Source: Oryzias latipes (lineage: Eukaryota > Chordata > Actinopteri > Beloniformes > Adrianichthyidae). Taken from it: a stretch of DNA of 64,000 bases. Position 1 is the first letter of the stretch; every line of letters begins with the position of its first letter. The translations under genes were made by a program, and so were the position numbers. Shown piece by piece: positions 27,847 through 48,707 of the stretch. The stretch is from assembly GCF_002234675.1 (NCBI RefSeq), contig NC_019876.2, forward strand, positions 18,235,354-18,299,353. The letters run 5' to 3'. The notes below the pieces were generated by a model that ran no database searches, had not been told where the DNA came from, and saw only the letters and a program-made list of their open reading frames with translations.

Positions 27847-28242
27847 TGTCACGGTGCCTCGGTTGGTTACCTCCCCCCTCCCAACTCTGCTCATTGGAAC
27901 CAGCTGCCTCACATCATCTCATCACCTGCTGTCCTTAATAAGGAGATCCATCCCAGCATTCGACGCCAGTCCGTTATACATTCTCCGGTCCTCTTCACCA
28001 CGGGTGCAGCTGATATCCTGTTCTCTCCTCGTCTCCTCCGCTCAGGCCACGAAGTCCTTCTCCAAGACGTTCACGACGTCTCACGACGCTCTGGTTTCCA
28101 CGCCACATACTCACCTCTGGTTCACGCTATTCTCCTGAACTCTGGGATTGTAAATCCATTAAACCTTTTCGATTGATCTCCTAGCCTGAGTTTACTTCCG
28201 GGTTCCAGCATCTGGGTCTGCCTCGTCATCGCCGTCATGACA
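27847..28242 (+). mobile_element. Probable solo or partial LTR (TGTCACGG...CATGACA)
   Basis: About 396 bp bounded by TGTCACGG and GTCATGACA. It is GC-richer than its surroundings, with an ATTAAA polyadenylation-like hexamer about 90 bp before the end. The 3' end '...catctgggtctgcctcg...atgaca' is the form I associate with fish Ty3/gypsy LTRs. Flanking bases (gaag / gaat) are a near match for a 4-bp duplication. The internal open frame at 27854-28138 is not a gene. Confidence 0.55.
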
Positions 28243-28571
28243 GAATGACCATGGTATGAACAGACAATACAATACAACACCTATATAAAAAAAGAGAACA
28301 ACGTTATTCTATCTCTGCTTCTCTTTTTCTCCAAGCCAATCCAGTGAAGAGGTGAACAGTTGAAAAGCTTCAGCTGATCCCCCACTAGTTTGTTCAATTG
28401 TGTGCAGTCAAGTGGACATCCTATGTGGGTCTGCCTTGAATACAAAGAACATCTGGCGTCACATAGACATTACTGAAAAAACAAAACATCAAATGTCCAT
28501 AAAGAATACATGATCCAGTGAAGGTAGACAGACAGCATCCTCATGCATATTTTGGGGGGTGTAGTTTCTGC

Positions 28572-28591
28572 AAAAAAAAAAAAAAAAAAAA
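28572..28591. repeat. Poly(A) tract
   Basis: A run of about 20 A residues beginning after 'tttctgc'. It may be the tail of a retroelement, but no element body is recognised before it. Confidence 0.7.
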
Positions 28592-28869
28592 AGACCAACA
28601 CTGTGTGAGTTTAGGAAATAAAGAAATTGTTCAAACAAGTGGCATCTCTTCCGCCCTTACTCTTTATCTGCTTTGATCTAAACTGAATTACAGAACTAAA
28701 CTTTGCAGAACTGGAACATTTTTAAGGATCCAATGTGTTTTTTCTAGAATCAAATGAAGGTTACTTGCAATTATTGTAAAAAATAAAGTTTTTCTCAACT
28801 GCAAGAGCAAGCAGAGCACTACAGGTCTGGTTGACGTCCAGTAGGAAAACACTTTAACATGTCACTCAC

Positions 28870-28927
28870 CTTCTAATCCCCACTTGTTGAAGTGGAACAT
28901 GAGGAAGCAATTCATTCCTAAAAGCTC
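28870..28927 (-). pseudogene. Thioredoxin exon-4-like fragment 2
   Basis: The minus strand reads ELLGMNCFLMFHFNKWGLE followed by donor GTGAGT. It aligns with the real txn exon 4 ([18 protein letters not shown]): Cys, the FHF triplet, Lys and Gly positions match, but the essential cis-proline is replaced. It has a donor in the correct place but no other exons within reach in the right order. It is interpreted as a decayed duplicate. Confidence 0.6.
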
Positions 28928-29198
28928 CAAAGAAATAAGGGGAAAAAAAGTAAAAGTTTGCATTAATGAAATTGTTGTACTTTTCAACTCACTTCTTTTC
29001 CTAATATGTTTGATCAAAGTTAACCCTGGGTGCAATCTTCATAGCAGAAATACCAATATTTTCTCTCAGTTGACCCAAAAGCCAACAGTCTATTACGTTA
29101 CTTTCAGATGACAAAAACACCCTTTCACACTGCACAGTACAAATAAATTGGAGTACAAATAAATTCTATTGGAAGGTTGGGTAGACGGTCTTTTGTTT

Positions 29199-29295
29199 CT
29201 ACCAGTATTTCATGGGAACCTGGGACTTGGCAACATTGCGCTCTGCCAGGTATCTCTGTACCTCCTGGATGGCATCAGCTGTGCCACTTTTTTTT
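29199..29295 (-). mobile_element. hAT-type transposase C-terminal remnant
   Basis: The minus strand encodes EVQRYLAERNVAKSQVPMKY then W and a stop at 29199-29201. The pattern E-x2-x-YL-x(4)-I/V-x(5)-DPL-x-YW is characteristic of the dimerisation region of hAT transposases; here the DPL is degraded. No upstream frame remains. Confidence 0.55.
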
Positions 29296-29639
29296 CTGCC
29301 TGCCCACTTTGATATAAAGTTGTTGCCACAGATTATCATAAAAAAAAGGATTTTAGTAAACGATTTCCAAACAACGATTAGAAAAAAAAACGTTTTGGGT
29401 CAGCTTGGCAATAAAGAAATTATTTGTACAAGTGGCAGCTCTTTATTTTCCTCGTCTCTCTTTATCTGTTTTGATCCAAGTTGAATTACAGAACTAAACT
29501 TTGCACTGGAATTGTTGAACTTTTTACTCACTTTTTTCCCCAACATGTTTGACCAAAGTTAACCCTGGCTACAATCTTCATAGCAGAAATACCCACATTT
29601 TCTCTCAGTTATCACAAAAGCCAGCTGCAGAAGGAAGAT

Positions 29640-31245
29640 TCTGTTGAATAAGTATTTCACATTCTTCAGCAACCTGCAGCTCTGCTCCTCTACAATAACA
29701 AAGTTCATGGATGTCCAGAGGAAAAGTACTGACACTCTCTTGTAAGAAGTGAACATTTGAGCACCAAAAAGCTCACCTTTCCTGTATTGGAACAGGCAGA
29801 GCAGCTTCCGAAGATACATTTTATGGTACACAGTATGTGACGGCTTATTTTTAACTGTACACAGCTCCTCAGGGGAACCCACAGTACTGCACATGCTGGA
29901 GGCGGTTTTGGGAAGTTGACTTTGTTGTGGATGCCATCATGCAAATACAAGTGGAGACGGTTAGGTTTGTCTTTCAGACAAATTGTGCATTTTATGTCGC
30001 GAGCATTAAATTTGCCAAGATTGTAGGGATCCCCTCTCTTAAAAGAAAGCACGTTTACCACAAGGAAATGACATTTCAATGCCATTTTTCAAGATGGCAG
30101 CGATAGTCTAAATTCTTTTGACCCAGTCTCAACAGTATGGGGTATTAATGCACACAATGCAGTCTGTTGACTTTAGGGATCCTGTTGCGTCAAGAAAAAT
30201 TAAGGTTTACAATGTAAATCCTTGATGTAAAATTACAGTGAAATTTCAACAATATTAACAGTATTGTAATGTGTTCTTTTTGCATATTGTATGGTGCCAT
30301 ACTGTTAATTACACACAATGGGGATAGCAAAAAAGGAAAAATCCTGTGATTTACAGGAACTTACTGTAAACAACTGAGCACTTTGGGAAAAATAAAGAAA
30401 TGCAAAATTTTATTTAAAAATCAGCTACTGGAGAACATTGTGGAAATGTGTTCATTGTCTCCCAGCTAGTTTACGTCAGTTTGGCAGCTACTAACTATTT
30501 TGTAAAAAAATTTCCTGGAAATAGTAGAATGAATTTTGGGAGTTAAAGTGTGAATTTGTTGATGTTTGTTGCACCATAAGTTAGTTGTTTATGTCTAGGC
30601 ATGGCATAACTATGCCTTTTCAAGGTTTCTTCATTTTGACCAATGATCTTCTAAACTCCTGGTCAACTTTTTCCATCTTTATGCTGACAATACAATAATT
30701 TATTTATTTGAAACAGTATTAAGTGCCTTTTAGTTCACATCATAACTTACACCATTAGAAACAGGTATTCTTCTTTATTCTGAGACATAAAAAACAATCC
30801 GGGAAAATGGCTTTTTGTGCTAAAGCTATTTCTGACTGCAACAACCTTCCTTTATCTTTACATTCCATTTCATCTTTGTCACCCCCCTCCCCCCATGCAT
30901 GTTTCCTATATGTGTTTTCTAATGAGGTCAGTTTTGTTCTATTGTTTGGTCTGTAAAGTTAGCTAAGTTTAAGTAATTACCTGAGTTGATTGTGTTTTTG
31001 TTAACCTCTTTCAATTCTTGTTCTTCACACGAAGACTCAAGCCTCTCCTCCACTGGTATGGAGTAATGGAGTCTTGATTTGGGAAGTATTTGTATAAAAG
31101 ATGAAATTACAGTTGGTTTGTAGATCACTGTGCAGACACGTCTCACTTGTTGGCAGTGACGTCCAAGAGTCCCACCATCACCACCAAGGGACCCTAATGT
31201 ATAATGTCTGAAGAAAGGGGGGGCAGAGCTAATCAGCAACAAGGA
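29640..31245. other. Intergenic, no gene recognised
   Basis: About 1.6 kb. The longest frame, 30085-29705 on the minus strand, contains several Cys/His and an NFPKPPPAC stretch but no recognisable fold, no splice context and no matching downstream exons. I treat it as non-coding. The rest is AT-rich. Confidence 0.4.
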
Positions 31246-31249
31246 GGGA

Positions 31250-31700
31250 GGGGCCAATATATACTTGTATGATGTGGAAAAGAAACTATTGATGTGACCA
31301 TTTTAGTGTTTGTTTGTAGACTATTCTTCTATTAAAGCACTAAGTGTTATTGGAATTGCTTCGGTTAAAAAAAGACTTTTGCATCCAGGCAGATTGGGGT
31401 TTGATTCATTTGTTAAATCCATACAGAGGTAACATAGGTTACCGTACATATAATATAAGGTTTCTTCTCTGGTCAGTCTGACTTCTATTTATATTAATTC
31501 TTCAATTGTCTTCCAAAGCACTGTCCTTAAATCGTTAGTTTCCCCAAAAACCTCATCCACCTGAAAGACAAAAAACGTTTTTAAAAGTAAGAGTTGAAAA
31601 TATGAGATTTGATGTTAGCAAACCAAAAACTTGCAGTCTGTTACTGCAGGATGGATGTTAGGGCTTCTAGACGGATTTAAATATTTGAGTTAAGCTCAAG
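31250..31700 (-). pseudogene. Duplicate of svep1-3'UTR / txn last-exon junction
   Basis: 31250-31340 matches the end of the svep1 3'UTR (about 14208-14310, including the ATTAAA hexamer). 31380-31680 matches the txn 3'UTR, last exon and adjacent intron (14320-14790). The txn-like exon at 31560-31489 (minus strand) keeps its CAG acceptor and an open frame of 23 codons, VDEVFGETNDLRTVLWKTIE and then ELI-stop, versus [20 protein letters not shown] in txn. It is strongly diverged but without a premature stop. No active-site exon lies nearby, so this is probably a relic of a second thioredoxin gene. Confidence 0.8.
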
Positions 31701-32184
31701 ACAAAGGAATATTATTCAAACTAATCAGAGTAAAAACCACCCATAACTGAAACTGCGCCCTATAACTCAGTACGCCCTATGGTCGTGAAAATACGGTTAG
31801 GGTATATATAATGTCCACATAAAGAAAACAGTAACTTTAAAAAATCCTACACAATTAGTTTTATACTATGGCCTTTTTTGATAGATGCCATGTCTCCGCT
31901 TTCGTTGTGTTTCTGGATTTGGTCATTTGTAGTGGGATTGCTTTTTGTGATTCGGTATTTGGGAATTTGCACATAGATTTGCTGTTGTGTTTTGTTATTT
32001 AAAGTTGTGTTTCTTGACTGTAATTTTTTCCGTGATTTGCTGTTGAGTCTCAGTATTTGTTCATTTGTACTGGGATTTGATGTTGTATCTTAAATGTAAA
32101 CATATCTTGCGCCTCTCGGCCACTGTAATGTATAAACCAATATCAAATCTCCCTTTTATTTCAAAAATCTTATAAAGAGTTACA

Positions 32185-33400
32185 GTTAAGCAGCTTTACC
32201 GCCACCTACAGGAAAATAGCCACTGTGGGTTCAGACAACACCATAGTACTGAAACTGCACTGGTTAGAGTCTCTAATGACTTGTTATTGGCCTCAGAAAA
32301 GGGACAACTGTCTATTCTGGTCCTGTTAGACCTCAGTGCATACAGTCAGGAGCGCGAGTCGAGCCGGAGACAGGATCCATAGCCAGGTATAGGAGCAGTA
32401 GTAGAGACGAGGTACACGGCCAGGTACAGAGCAGAGACGAGCCAGAGGCAGGATCCACAGCCAGGTGTAGGAGCAGTAGTAGAGACGAGCCAGAGAATCT
32501 AGTAGCACTCCCACTCCCACTTACCCGGAGGGGAGTGGGAAAAGAAGGACAGTACATGAATCGCACTCCACCAAACAGAGGGAACTAAATGATGAATCTA
32601 ATAGGTACCAGTTTGTTAATGTACTGTAAATGGAGAGACCTTTCATTTAGTTAGCAACTAAATGTCTCACAGGTCTCATTTCTAGGACCAATCCTGTTTG
32701 TGCTTTACATGCTGCCCTTAGGAAACATAATCAAGAAACACAGCAATAATTTTCGCTGTTATGTGGATGATACACAGTTTTATTTATCCCTTAAACCTGA
32801 CCAGAATCACCATATAGAGATACTAAATCCCTGCATCAGAGACATCAAGACCTGGATGTCAATTAATTACCTCCTCCTAAACCCAGAAAAAAACGTAGGC
32901 CATTATATCAGGTCCTAAAATTCTGAGAAATGCTCTGTCTGATCAGATAGTCTCCCTGGATGGCGTAAAAATAGCCTCCAATTCCACAGTTAGAAACTTA
33001 GGGGTTTTATTTTACCAGGATTTATCATTTAAGGCTCAAATATCACAGGCTTGTAAAACTGCACTTTTTTCAGCTACGCAATATAGCTAAGATCAGAAAT
33101 ATATTATCTAAGAGTGATGCGCGAAAAACTCATCCATTCATTTGTTACAAATTGGCTGGATTACTGTAACTCTTTGATAGCAGCGTGCCCTAAAAGGTTT
33201 TTTTTATTTTTTATTCTTCAGTTTATTCAAAATGCTGCAGCAAGATTGTTAGCTGGACCTGGCAGAAGAGAACACATCACTCCTGTGTTTGCTTCACTGG
33301 CTCCCAGTTGAATCAAGAATCAAGTTCAAAATCCCCTTTCTAACCTATAAGGCTCTAAATGGTATGACCCCATCCTATTTTAAAGATCTCCTCCAGCTTA
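32185..33400 (+). mobile_element. Dead L2/CR1-type LINE reverse transcriptase
   Basis: Broken plus-strand frames give successive reverse transcriptase blocks. At 32235-32338 is [19 protein letters not shown] followed by LVLLDLSA. At 32690-32918 come a GPILFVLYM-like block, CYVDDTQFYLS with the catalytic YxDD, and DIKTWMSINYLLLNPEK. At 33114-33311 come a LDYCNSLIAACP-like block and QNAAARLLAG. The element is interrupted at about 32340-32590 by a small duplicated sequence. Many stops make it inactive. Confidence 0.8.
32361..32512. repeat. 78-bp tandem duplication inside the LINE
   Basis: Two units begin 'gagcc(g/a)ga(g)(a/g)caggatcca' at 32361 and about 32439, and each contains 'ggagcagtagtagagacga'. 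The block lies in a stretch that breaks the LINE reading frame, between the LDLSA block and the downstream palm. Confidence 0.75.
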
Positions 33401-33419
33401 AGGGTTATTTTTTTACTTT

Positions 33420-34735
33420 TTCTTGCTGTTAAACGAATAATTATTGCTCTGGGCCTGGAATAACCACTGTGTTTCTGTCCAACACGGTGTGGTAACACAA
33501 TTTTTTTCCATTCAGCAATATTTTCTATCTGATTTAGGGACTCCGTTAAGCTTCAAGCTCCATCTCCAACTGTAGCATTCAATCTCCCTCACATGGCTCA
33601 GACACATGGCGATGTTTTTTTCATTAATGAGGACACTTCTCTCCATGCAGCCCATTGATATCCACAATTTATTTTTAAACATCTTGCACCTTTTTCTCCA
33701 GTGCAACGTGTGTTAATCATATCAACAAGCATTGTAGACTAGTCATCGGACAATTAAGGAATTTTGGCGCCAGAAGTTAGAAAGAAACTGTTTTTTAGCT
33801 ATCTGAGGCTTGGAAGGAGTGACCGGGAGTGATGGGAATTCCTCTTCATCCTCTACCTGGAGGTTATCGACCGCCATTCCGTCATAGTCAATGCTAGCTG
33901 ATTAGCATCCCAGATCACTGCCAGTATTTGATCTTTTGTGTGCTGCTTTTGCCATTAAGTAGCACAAAGGGGACCAAAATCTTTTAAGAAAAACTTCACA
34001 GCTGTTTTTCCTTCTTTTCTGCTCTAAAAAACATTTAAAACTGTTCGGAAAAAATAATGGGAACACACCTTACGTCCTACTCTTGGACCGCCACCTCTAC
34101 ACCATCTCCTCTGCCGCTAAATAGTGTACCGTTGTATTAACACTTTTTCCTGCACCTCAAAAAAGAATGACTTTCATTTTGGATTAGACCAACTTCCACT
34201 TCTGGCATGGTCTGTAGCTACATCTACTATTTTCTTTGCTGCTGGGTGCCCTCTGTTGTTTGTTTAACAATAATATATAGTGTTATTTTTTAATCATATC
34301 AATGACTTTTATAAGTAACATAATCTGCATATATTTTGGATAAATGATCTTCATTTGCCATGTTGATTTCTAAAAAGTTATTCTTTTTTACAAAATCATT
34401 TAAGTAATTCATCTTTGTCATGTGCTTTATTGATATTTCAGGATTCTTAATTCTGTCTGATAACAGCTAGGAACCGGATAATGATAAATCATGTAATAAA
34501 ATGGTTATGGTAGAACACGGGTGGGATTATATAAATTCGATTCATTCCACTCCCTTTCAAGCAATTTTTATTAATATGTCTAATAATCCTAAATTTGATT
34601 AGTTGTTGTATGAATGTATAACTGATGATTGTATTGTTTTTGTGTGTCATTCCTATTTCATTGCTTGAAATAAACCAATTCAAATCAAAATAAAAAAAAA
34701 CTATAATCCTAACACAAGATCATAACACAACTTTG
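33420..34735. other. Intergenic, nothing recognised
   Basis: About 1.3 kb between two LINE remnants. No open frame with recognisable similarity, no paired terminal repeats noticed. Confidence 0.4.
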
Positions 34736-34737
34736 AG

Positions 34738-35330
34738 AAAAGTAAACACTGAGTCTGCAGATCTGAGCTGAGTGGAAGGGAGTTCCAGAGCGATGGAGCC
34801 ACGACTGCAAAGGCTCTGTCACCTTTAGTCTTCAACCAGGTTCTCTTAACAACCAGCGGACCCTGGTCACATGATCTCAGGGACCTGCTGGGAGTGTACA
34901 GCTGTGCAAAGGGTCTTTTATATAGACTGGTGCTTGGTTTTTAAGAGATCTGTACATTAAAACCAGGATTTTACAATAGAACGGATGGGGAGCCAGTGCA
35001 GCTGGATTAACAATGGGGTGACGTGTGAAAACTTGGATGAATTAGCTAAAAGCCTTGCAGCAGCGTTCTGGACAACCTGGAGCCGTTCTAAAGATTTTTT
35101 GCTTACACATGTGAAGATGGAGTTGCAGTAATCAAGACGAGAAGATATAAAAGCGTGGATGAGCATCTCCATCTCAGAACGCGACACATTAGGATTCAGT
35201 TTTGCAATGTTTTTAAGATGATAAAAACAAGAACGAACAAGTGACCCGACATGAGAGTCAAAGGTTAAAACCGGGTCGAGAGTCACCCCAAAGTTTCTGA
35301 CAAAGGGCTTGATAGAGGAAGCAAGTGGAC
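34738..35330 (-). mobile_element. L2-type LINE 3' remnant (reverse transcriptase C-terminus plus tail)
   Basis: The minus strand from 35286 translates to LTFDSHVGSLVRSCFYHLKN, then FISSRLDYCNSIF, LERLQVVQNAAARLL and LHWLPI, all standard blocks of the L2/CR1-group reverse transcriptase C-terminus. It then decays into a tail (34738-34950) with the 'gcaaaggctctgtcacc' motif. 5'-truncated and inactive. Confidence 0.8.
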
Positions 35331-35339
35331 CTATGGGGT

Positions 35340-36300
35340 GCCAATTGTAAAGCTATACAGTCAAATATTAACAGCAATATATTTGTGTATTTAGCCTGTT
35401 ACAAGAGTAAAAAAAATCAGGTTACGTTTGTCAAATGTACATTTTTACCTTTTAATCCACGTATATATGAATGTTACATTTAATAAGTAAATATTTAGTT
35501 AGCAAACTAAATATTTATGTTAAAGTTAAATATTTGGCTTTTTAACTCAATTTAGTTAGAGCAAAATATTTAACTCTAATCTTAATATCTGTTTGGAAAG
35601 AAATATATATATAGGTCAGATCTAAATAGATAATTTGCAAACTAAATGTTTATTTTTTACAAAACTAAATATTTATTGATAAATAAATATAATTTTTGCT
35701 AAAAAAAACTATTATATTAACTTATTATTTATAAATACATGAAATAAAATGTGAAAATATGCATTTGAAAAATGAAACTTGTTTTTTCTCCTAAAAAAGG
35801 CTAAACAAAAAACAAAAATCTGCTAATATTTGACCATGTAACTTAAAAATGGGACCCCATTTTTCTTTTCTGTGTAAAAGGTCACATTAAGACACAATAA
35901 TTGATTCACAAAACTTTTAGAAGTCAGAAGTAGTGAGGTCAGAACATCAGTGCCAAACAAACGTATGTGGGGAAAAAAGGCTGTTAAATACTGAGTAGAA
36001 AGGAACTGTAAAATAAAACAAAACAACACAAAGCAATTAATAATTTACAACATCTTTATAATTGTCCCTATTGTTAATATCCCGCCGTATCGTGTGAGCG
36101 CACATTTTAACCATTCTCCTCAGTTCACATCAGAAACATAAGATTGATGCCTGAGTTGTGGCAGAGACTCACAACAATGCAGCATATGAATGAAAAAACA
36201 CAAAACTGTCAGGTTTCTGTTACCACGCTGTCTTTTCGAAACAGACGCGGTGTTGAAACGACAGACAACAGACTTCTGAGCATTTTCCTTTAAAGCAGTC
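35340..36300. other. AT-rich intergenic upstream of ptgr1
   Basis: Very AT-rich with several copies of 'aaatattta'/'aactaaatattta' between 35480 and 35660. No gene. The last 250 bp become more mixed in composition as the ptgr1 promoter is approached. Confidence 0.4.
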
Positions 36301-36309
36301 TCATATATA

Positions 36310-36568
36310 GAACCACGTTATTCGCTTCTGGTTTACATTCGCCAAATCTAGTGAGCATCGACGGACAGTGGGGTTTAAAGACCGCAAGTGTGCTCCAAAC
36401 TGAGCATGCGCACATGCAACCGTCAAGCATCCGTGTTGAACTTTCGACCAATCATACACGACCCGAGCCCTCCTCCCGCCCTCTTCTCCTGAGGTTCTTT
36501 CATTAGTCGCACTTTGAATTTCGTCACGTTGCTTCGAACCTATCTTTCTGAAAGCACAAACAACTCTG
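36310..36568 (+). promoter_or_regulatory. Probable ptgr1 promoter and non-coding first exon
   Basis: A GC-richer island relative to its flanks, containing an NRF-1-like GCATGCGCA at about 36403-36411. It ends in a donor CTCTG|GTAAGA at 36569. The coding exon's acceptor at 37042 sits upstream of the ATG, so a non-coding first exon is required, and this is the best candidate. The left part (36310-36400) overlaps a MITE family B fragment. The transcription start is not determined. Confidence 0.5.
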
Positions 36569-37064
36569 GTAAGACAAATACAAAACATTAGCTTCCGTGG
36601 AAACTGGCTAACCGTTTGTTTATAGTTTTAAATATGATTTTAGACCATTTTAACAGTCATTGTTTGGTTCATGCTTCTTTTTTCTTTGTTCACATTCACA
36701 ATATTTGACATTTTGGATTCATTTAAAACTTTGTTTTCACACACGGTGGAAGACAATATAGTAAACACAGAAAATAGAGTAACATGGTTTTATATATGAG
36801 ACTGTAGAACTCAGATGTTGAGCTTCCTTTTTCAATTCAATTTTTTCAGCTTCCACAACTATGATGAAGTTACCCAGAAACTAGCTTAAGGATTTATATG
36901 ACTCCCTCAAAAAGAAAGAAAGGGGACATTTGAAAGGGGCTTTCCCAGAATTGAGATCTTAACTATTATATGAAATGTTTATGTGTCCAAAATCAATGTT
37001 TTTACCATCGACATGGTTTTATAAATATATTTATTTCCTCAGAGGCCCGACTGCCCATCACTGA

Positions 37065-46538
<9,474 letters not shown>

Positions 46539-46547
46539 TGGATGACC

Positions 46548-46553
46548 AATAAA
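46548..46553 (+). terminator. ptgr1 polyadenylation signal AATAAA
   Basis: A canonical AATAAA beginning ten bases after the TGA at 46536-46538. It is conserved in the inverted copy at 18.65-19.36 kb. The very short spacing implies a compact 3'UTR. Confidence 0.75.
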
Positions 46554-46661
46554 GGTCTTTACACAATTAATGAAGGAGGATTTTACATATACTGCACTGG
46601 AAAATTACTACAATAGATGTATTGTCTTTTCAGTGTTTATTAACACTGAATTTAACTAAAT

Positions 46662-48008
46662 TACCGTAAATTCCGGGTTATAAAGCGCACCCGATTACAA
46701 GCCGCACACACCTATTTTAACGTGCTTTAATATTTTTGTACATACACAAGCCGCATCAGTATACAAGCCGCTGCCTCGACAAAGCGCGTCCTGACTACCA
46801 GAGTGTGCATGGCTCATCACCACACTGTGGGCTGGTACTGGCCTTGTGTTAAGCTCATGTATCTAATTACACCCACATCTGAAACAGCATGGACCTCTAT
46901 TCTGTTCACAAGTTCCTCAGTTATGGGTTTTTTTATTTGATTTTTTTTTATTTTTTTTAACTTATTGACAAACTAGGTATCATACATAAAATTACTAACA
47001 GTAACCATATAATCAACATTACATCCCTCAGTTATGATGAGGAAATTTACATCCGCGATCCCCCATTTCCCATGAGTCTTAGGGGCTAAAGGCGGGGCCA
47101 ACGCCCGGCTCGCCACACTGTTGTTCGTGTTTAAGAATGAGCAAGGAGCAGCAGTGCATGGAGGGGTGAAAAGGAACAGCTCTCCTTCCACTTGTGTCGC
47201 GGCAGCATTATGGTACTAACGGGGCTGGTTAAAAAACATCAGTAAAATAGCGCGCGCCTCAGCGCGATACGCGCGCCTCAGCGCGGCGCGTTCGTCAGAA
47301 GCTTCCTTTCACAACAAACACTTGTTGCTCCCCGGACGCCTCTGCGCTCCGCGCTCGCCAAGCGGGCTCCTTGTCTCCCCTTCCTATCCGAAAAGCTCAC
47401 ATGGTGGCTGTGAGCTTTTCAATGCAAAATTCCGCTCAGTCAGAAACCGTAAAAACGACCAAATGGATTTGTGTTTCCAGTCGTGTCCCGACAAAATAAA
47501 GGCTGATGTTATTCACACATATTTACGTGCAGCCAGCCGAGTCACTATGACTCAGAGGTAAATACACTTCTGAGCATGCGCTGTTCTCTCCGTCACGCAG
47601 CTGACCGGCATTTCCATTTACTGATGGGGGATTTTTTCACGCTGCTTTTAACGATTGCTTTTAACTTGAAAGCTTTATCATATTGTAGCGGCGATCAAGT
47701 GCACGTTGGGTCTAATGGCACCAAAGGATTCTGGGATGCGGCCGGGCATGCGTGTTTCTTTTTGTTGAACCATGACTGAAGTGTCTAAGACCTGAAGTGA
47801 CCTCCATGCTGTTTGGCTGCTCAGAGGTGTGTTAAAAAAAATGACTTGTGCTTGGTGGTGGATGGCGCATACAAAACCATTCACCGAGCCCGAATGTTCG
47901 TTCATGGCGGCCGCCAATCAAATCCATAAATTAGCCGCGTCGCAGAATAAGCCGCAGGGCTGTGAGCGCAGGAAAAAAGTAGCGGCTTGTAGTCCGGAAA
48001 TTACGGTA
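46662..48008. mobile_element. 1.35-kb DNA transposon with 'TACCGTAAATTCCGG' ends
   Basis: The left end TACCGTAAATTCCGGGTTATA and the complement of the right end TTTCCGGACTACAAGCC...TACCGTAAT form inverted repeats with 'aagccgca' motifs inside both ends. It contains a family-C-like block near 47460-47535 and a GC-rich core. It interrupts the ptgr1 3' flank, whose inverted duplicate (18.65-19.36 kb) lacks it. Related in its ends to 1948-2547. The short open frames inside carry no recognised domain. Confidence 0.75.
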
Positions 48009-48707
48009 ATAAGTTTGAGAAATGTCTGTATTTTTTCAATAGAATTTAGTTTTGTTAAAACATTTTTGTAGTTTTCAAAGGCTTTTCTTTTTCCTGTTTT
48101 TTCCATGAAAGAAGCAAAGAAAAAAACGGACACGGCTTCTACCTGAATGAATAAAATCCATCTGTTACAATTGCTTGTTTTAAAACTGCATAGTTAAAAC
48201 TGTAAGCAGATCTTTCTTATTTACTTTATAATAAAAGTTTTCTTTGATCTTTCTTGGTGTTTACTGGTCTTGTATGTATTGTAAAACTAATTTAAATTTG
48301 TATCTTAATTTGATGATTGACTGATGATTTGTTGTAAATATACAACTTTAAATCTCGTTACATTACTTTTTTTTTTTTTTGGTGGCCCTAAAAGTCCTTC
48401 GTAAATATGAACTTGTTTATTTCCTGAAATTAGTCTGAAGCAATCTGTGTGCTGCCTCCTAGAGATTGAAACGAGGTAGTAAAGTTGAATTTCCCGATTC
48501 ATCAGCCGCTGTTAGTCCCAAGATATTTAATAAGTTTCACGTCTATCTTTGCAGTTAAAGAACTTGATAAATGCAGAAAATGCACCTCCTTCTTTCCGCT
48601 TTTCTTCCTCTTTTACTAACATGTACATCTGCATCCTCACTTGCAATCTTCCTCCTGAACAATCTTCCTTGCATTGTTCTTCTTTTTGCTGCATGTTTCA
48701 CTTGTAC

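Larger units (their letters stand above)
28660..29630. repeat. Diverged direct repeats sharing txn-like debris
   Basis: The block at 28660-28800 ('tttatctgctttgatctaaactgaattacagaactaaactttgca') recurs at 29458-29505 and at about 25800-25850. The block at 28985-29090 ('gatcaaagttaaccctggg.gcaatcttcatagcagaaatacc') recurs at 29548-29625. The repeats are in the same orientation about 570 bp apart, suggesting tandem duplication followed by decay. Confidence 0.7.

Noticed and set aside
27854-28138. 94-codon frame rich in Ser, Thr and Pro
   Set aside because: It lies entirely within an LTR-like block with TG...CA boundaries; no domain.
29705-30085. 126-codon Cys-containing frame on the minus strand
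   Set aside because: The Cys and His spacing fits no zinc-finger type I know; there is no splice context, and a second frame overlaps it. It is kept as unrecognised and not called as a gene.
30700-31257. Possible small gene on the minus strand (109-codon frame)
   Set aside because: No domain, and its start lies at the boundary of the duplicated svep1/txn segment. No splice partners found.
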